Origin: Sphingobium sp. CR2-8
GTDB lineage: Bacteria; Pseudomonadota; Alphaproteobacteria; Sphingomonadales; Sphingomonadaceae
Assembly (NCBI RefSeq): GCF_035818615.1
Contig: NZ_JAYKZY010000001.1
Location: forward strand, 660,501-724,500
Direction of reading: 5' to 3'
Length of the DNA stretch: 64,000 nucleotides
A model generated the notes under the pieces. That model saw only the letters and a program-made list of their open reading frames with translations. It was not told the DNA's origin and searched no databases. Below, in pieces: positions 62,363-64,000 of the stretch (position 1 is the first letter of the stretch; every line of letters starts with the position of its first letter). The translations under genes were made by a program, and so were the position numbers.

Positions 62363-64000
62363 ATGATCAGTCGTCGTCTTTGCGTGTCCGCGTTCACCTT
62401 TTTCGTAGGGTTTTCTGTTCCTTGTGACGCGTTTGCCCAAAGCCAGGAGGCGGCTCAATTTCCTGAGGGGGAAATTGTCGTAACGGCGACCCGAAATGAA
62501 TCCTTGGCTTCGAGAACGCCAATCGCGCTGACCGCAGTCAGTGGTGAATCCCTGCTGTCGGGCGGCATTACAAACCCCACCGCCCTTGCCGATCAGGTTC
62601 CCAACTTGTCGTTCGATCGCAACGCTGGCGGATTGCAGATCACGATCCGAGGTGTAACCAGTTCGGATGTTACCGAAAAGGGAGATCCGTCCGCCGCATT
62701 CATGGCCGACGGCATCTATATCGCCCGTGCCCAGGCGCAGGAGGTGAGCTTCTTCGACATTCAGCGTGTCGAAGTACTGCGTGGCCCGCAAGGCACCCTC
62801 TTTGGCCGCAATACCACCGCTGGCCTTATTAACATCATTACCAACAAGCCAAAATTTGAACGCTTCAGCGGTTCGTTCGACGCCGCATATGGCAATTTCG
62901 ACACGCAGCAAATCACGGGCGTCATCAATGTGCCCATCAGCGAGACGATCGCGATCCGGGCCGCAGCAAATTATGACCGGCGCGACAGCTATCTGATTGC
63001 CGGCCCCGCCTGGACGGCCCCACTGGATCCGTTCAAGAAAAATATTTCAGGGCGTCTTTCCGCGCTGTTCGACCTCGGCGCGGGCGAACTACTGCTTCGC
63101 GGCGACTATTCTTCGATCAAGGGCTCGCCGGCTAATTCGCTACTGACCAGCAATTTCTATTCCAATTTCGATACGCCAGGCGTTGATCCGATCTATGTCG
63201 GCACAGCTAATGCCAGGCGATTGCGCACGGTCAGCCCATCCTTCACCGGTTCGATCGGGCGCGATAATAATACATGGGGTATCGTCGCTGACCTGGGTTA
63301 CGATCTGGGTCCCGTGACCGTGAATTACCTTGGATCCTATCGCGAGTTCAAAAGGCGCGAGAATGATGCCTATGTGCTGGGCGGCTTAGGTGCGGTGTTC
63401 CCGTTCCGCTTCAACGGCGACTATTGGCAAAACAGTCAGGAATTGCGGCTTTCGACTAATGGTGATGGCCCGCTCAAGGCGCAGGCAGGCCTCTACTATT
63501 TCAAGGAAAAATCGGCCGTCGACCTGAGCGTATTTGGTTTGATATCGCCGACGCCCGGCACCTTCGGCTATGTGTACGGCTTCCCGCAGGACCCTACAAT
63601 CTCCGAGTCCTGGGCCGGATTTGGCCAGGCGACATACACTATCGCGGAACGTTTCCGCCTGACCGGAGGCATCCGCTATTCCAATGACAAGAAATCGCGT
63701 GACGGCTTCACCATATTCTGCGGCACAATCACATGCGACGAGCCAGGCGATGCGAAGATACCGAATGTCGCCAACCGAACATTCTCCAAGGTGACGTGGC
63801 GCGTCGGCGCAGACTTCGATGTCGATGAGCGCACGCTCCTTTATGGTGTCGTAGCGACTGGCTACAAGGCGGGAGGGTTCAACGATGGCTGTGAAACAGG
63901 CACCAGCGCCGTCTGCTCGCAGCCTGCGGAGGCGCTCTACTACGAACCGGAAACGCTGACGTCCTATGAGGTAGGACTTAAAACCCAATTCCTCAATAAT
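62363..64000 (+). CDS. TonB-dependent outer-membrane receptor, 3' end outside the window
   Basis: The visible 546 residues have a signal peptide (MISRRLCVSAFTFFVGFSVP, then CDAFAQ), the TonB-box-like GEIVVTATRNESL, a plug with VEVLRGPQGTLFGRNTTAGL and NIITNKP, and the start of the barrel up to YEVGLKTQFLNN. No STN domain is present. GGAGGGG lies upstream of the ATG. It is divergent from the LacI gene and probably imports a carbohydrate or other compound sensed by that repressor. The gene has no stop before the window edge. Confidence 0.92.
   Translation, partial: MISRRLCVSAFTFFVGFSVPCDAFAQSQEAAQFPEGEIVVTATRNESLASRTPIALTAVSGESLLSGGITNPTALADQVPNLSFDRNAGGLQITIRGVTSSDVTEKGDPSAAFMADGIYIARAQAQEVSFFDIQRVEVLRGPQGTLFGRNTTAGLINIITNKPKFERFSGSFDAAYGNFDTQQITGVINVPISETIAIRAAANYDRRDSYLIAGPAWTAPLDPFKKNISGRLSALFDLGAGELLLRGDYSSIKGSPANSLLTSNFYSNFDTPGVDPIYVGTANARRLRTVSPSFTGSIGRDNNTWGIVADLGYDLGPVTVNYLGSYREFKRRENDAYVLGGLGAVFPFRFNGDYWQNSQELRLSTNGDGPLKAQAGLYYFKEKSAVDLSVFGLISPTPGTFGYVYGFPQDPTISESWAGFGQATYTIAERFRLTGGIRYSNDKKSRDGFTIFCGTITCDEPGDAKIPNVANRTFSKVTWRVGADFDVDERTLLYGVVATGYKAGGFNDGCETGTSAVCSQPAEALYYEPETLTSYEVGLKTQFLNN

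Noticed and set aside
1..64000. tRNA, rRNA or CRISPR arrays.
   Set aside because: No cloverleaf, rRNA-like conserved stretch or regularly spaced repeat array was found by eye; a tRNAscan and CRISPR finder run would confirm.

Overview
The window reads as accessory DNA of an alphaproteobacterium, most likely a sphingomonad (Sphingobium/Novosphingobium type). This rests on high GC, TonB-dependent receptors beside catabolic genes, a MucR-type regulator, LexA boxes of the alphaproteobacterial GTTC-N7-GTTC form, relics of an astexin-like lasso-peptide locus, and F-type conjugation gene fragments. All assignments come from reading the sequence and recalling family motifs; no search was run. No tRNA, rRNA or CRISPR array was seen.

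Layout. (1) 1-10.1 kb is a defence-rich stretch: a type II CBASS locus (Cap15 effector divergent from cyclase, Cap2 and Cap3), a large DUF4062/TIR-like plus helical-repeat protein, an SOS-boxed dnaE2 stump, and an uncharacterised two-gene membrane cassette. (2) 10.6-28.3 kb is a catabolic island. Two divergent gene groups (CoA-transferase, MFS carrier and two aminotransferases to the left; TonB receptor, CobW-like GTPase, N-acyl-D-amino-acid deacylase, HglS-type 2-oxoadipate dioxygenase, D-2-hydroxyglutarate dehydrogenase and a third aminotransferase to the right) end in a MocR regulator. Copies of one short half-site, AATAC(A/G)T, lie at three promoters and tie the island together. The likely flow is N-acylated D-amino acid to 2-oxoadipate to D-2-hydroxyglutarate to 2-oxoglutarate. 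(3) 28.8-33.8 kb is a DNA-repair block: imuA-imuB with a LexA box, AlkB, and two SRAP proteins, one of which has lost all its catalytic residues. (4) 34.1-49.6 kb is a second defence-like region: MucR with a histone-like tail, a sacsin-type ATPase with a DUF3883 end, Septu (PtuA/PtuB), and a five-gene operon built around a membrane-anchored FtsZ/tubulin-like protein with a PD-(D/E)XK-like nuclease and a HEPN-like protein. That operon is the best candidate for an undescribed system. (5) 49.6-60.8 kb is a scrapyard of nested insertion sequences (IS66, two IS21, IS4, IS110) and broken lasso-peptide and conjugation genes. (6) 61.2-64 kb holds a LacI regulator, its palindromic operator and a TonB receptor that runs off the window.

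Four otherwise healthy genes are each broken by a single-base change in a homopolymer (1289-1293, 23621-23625, 31718-31723, 37306-37312). This pattern suggests base-calling errors as much as real mutation and should be settled before these genes are called dead.
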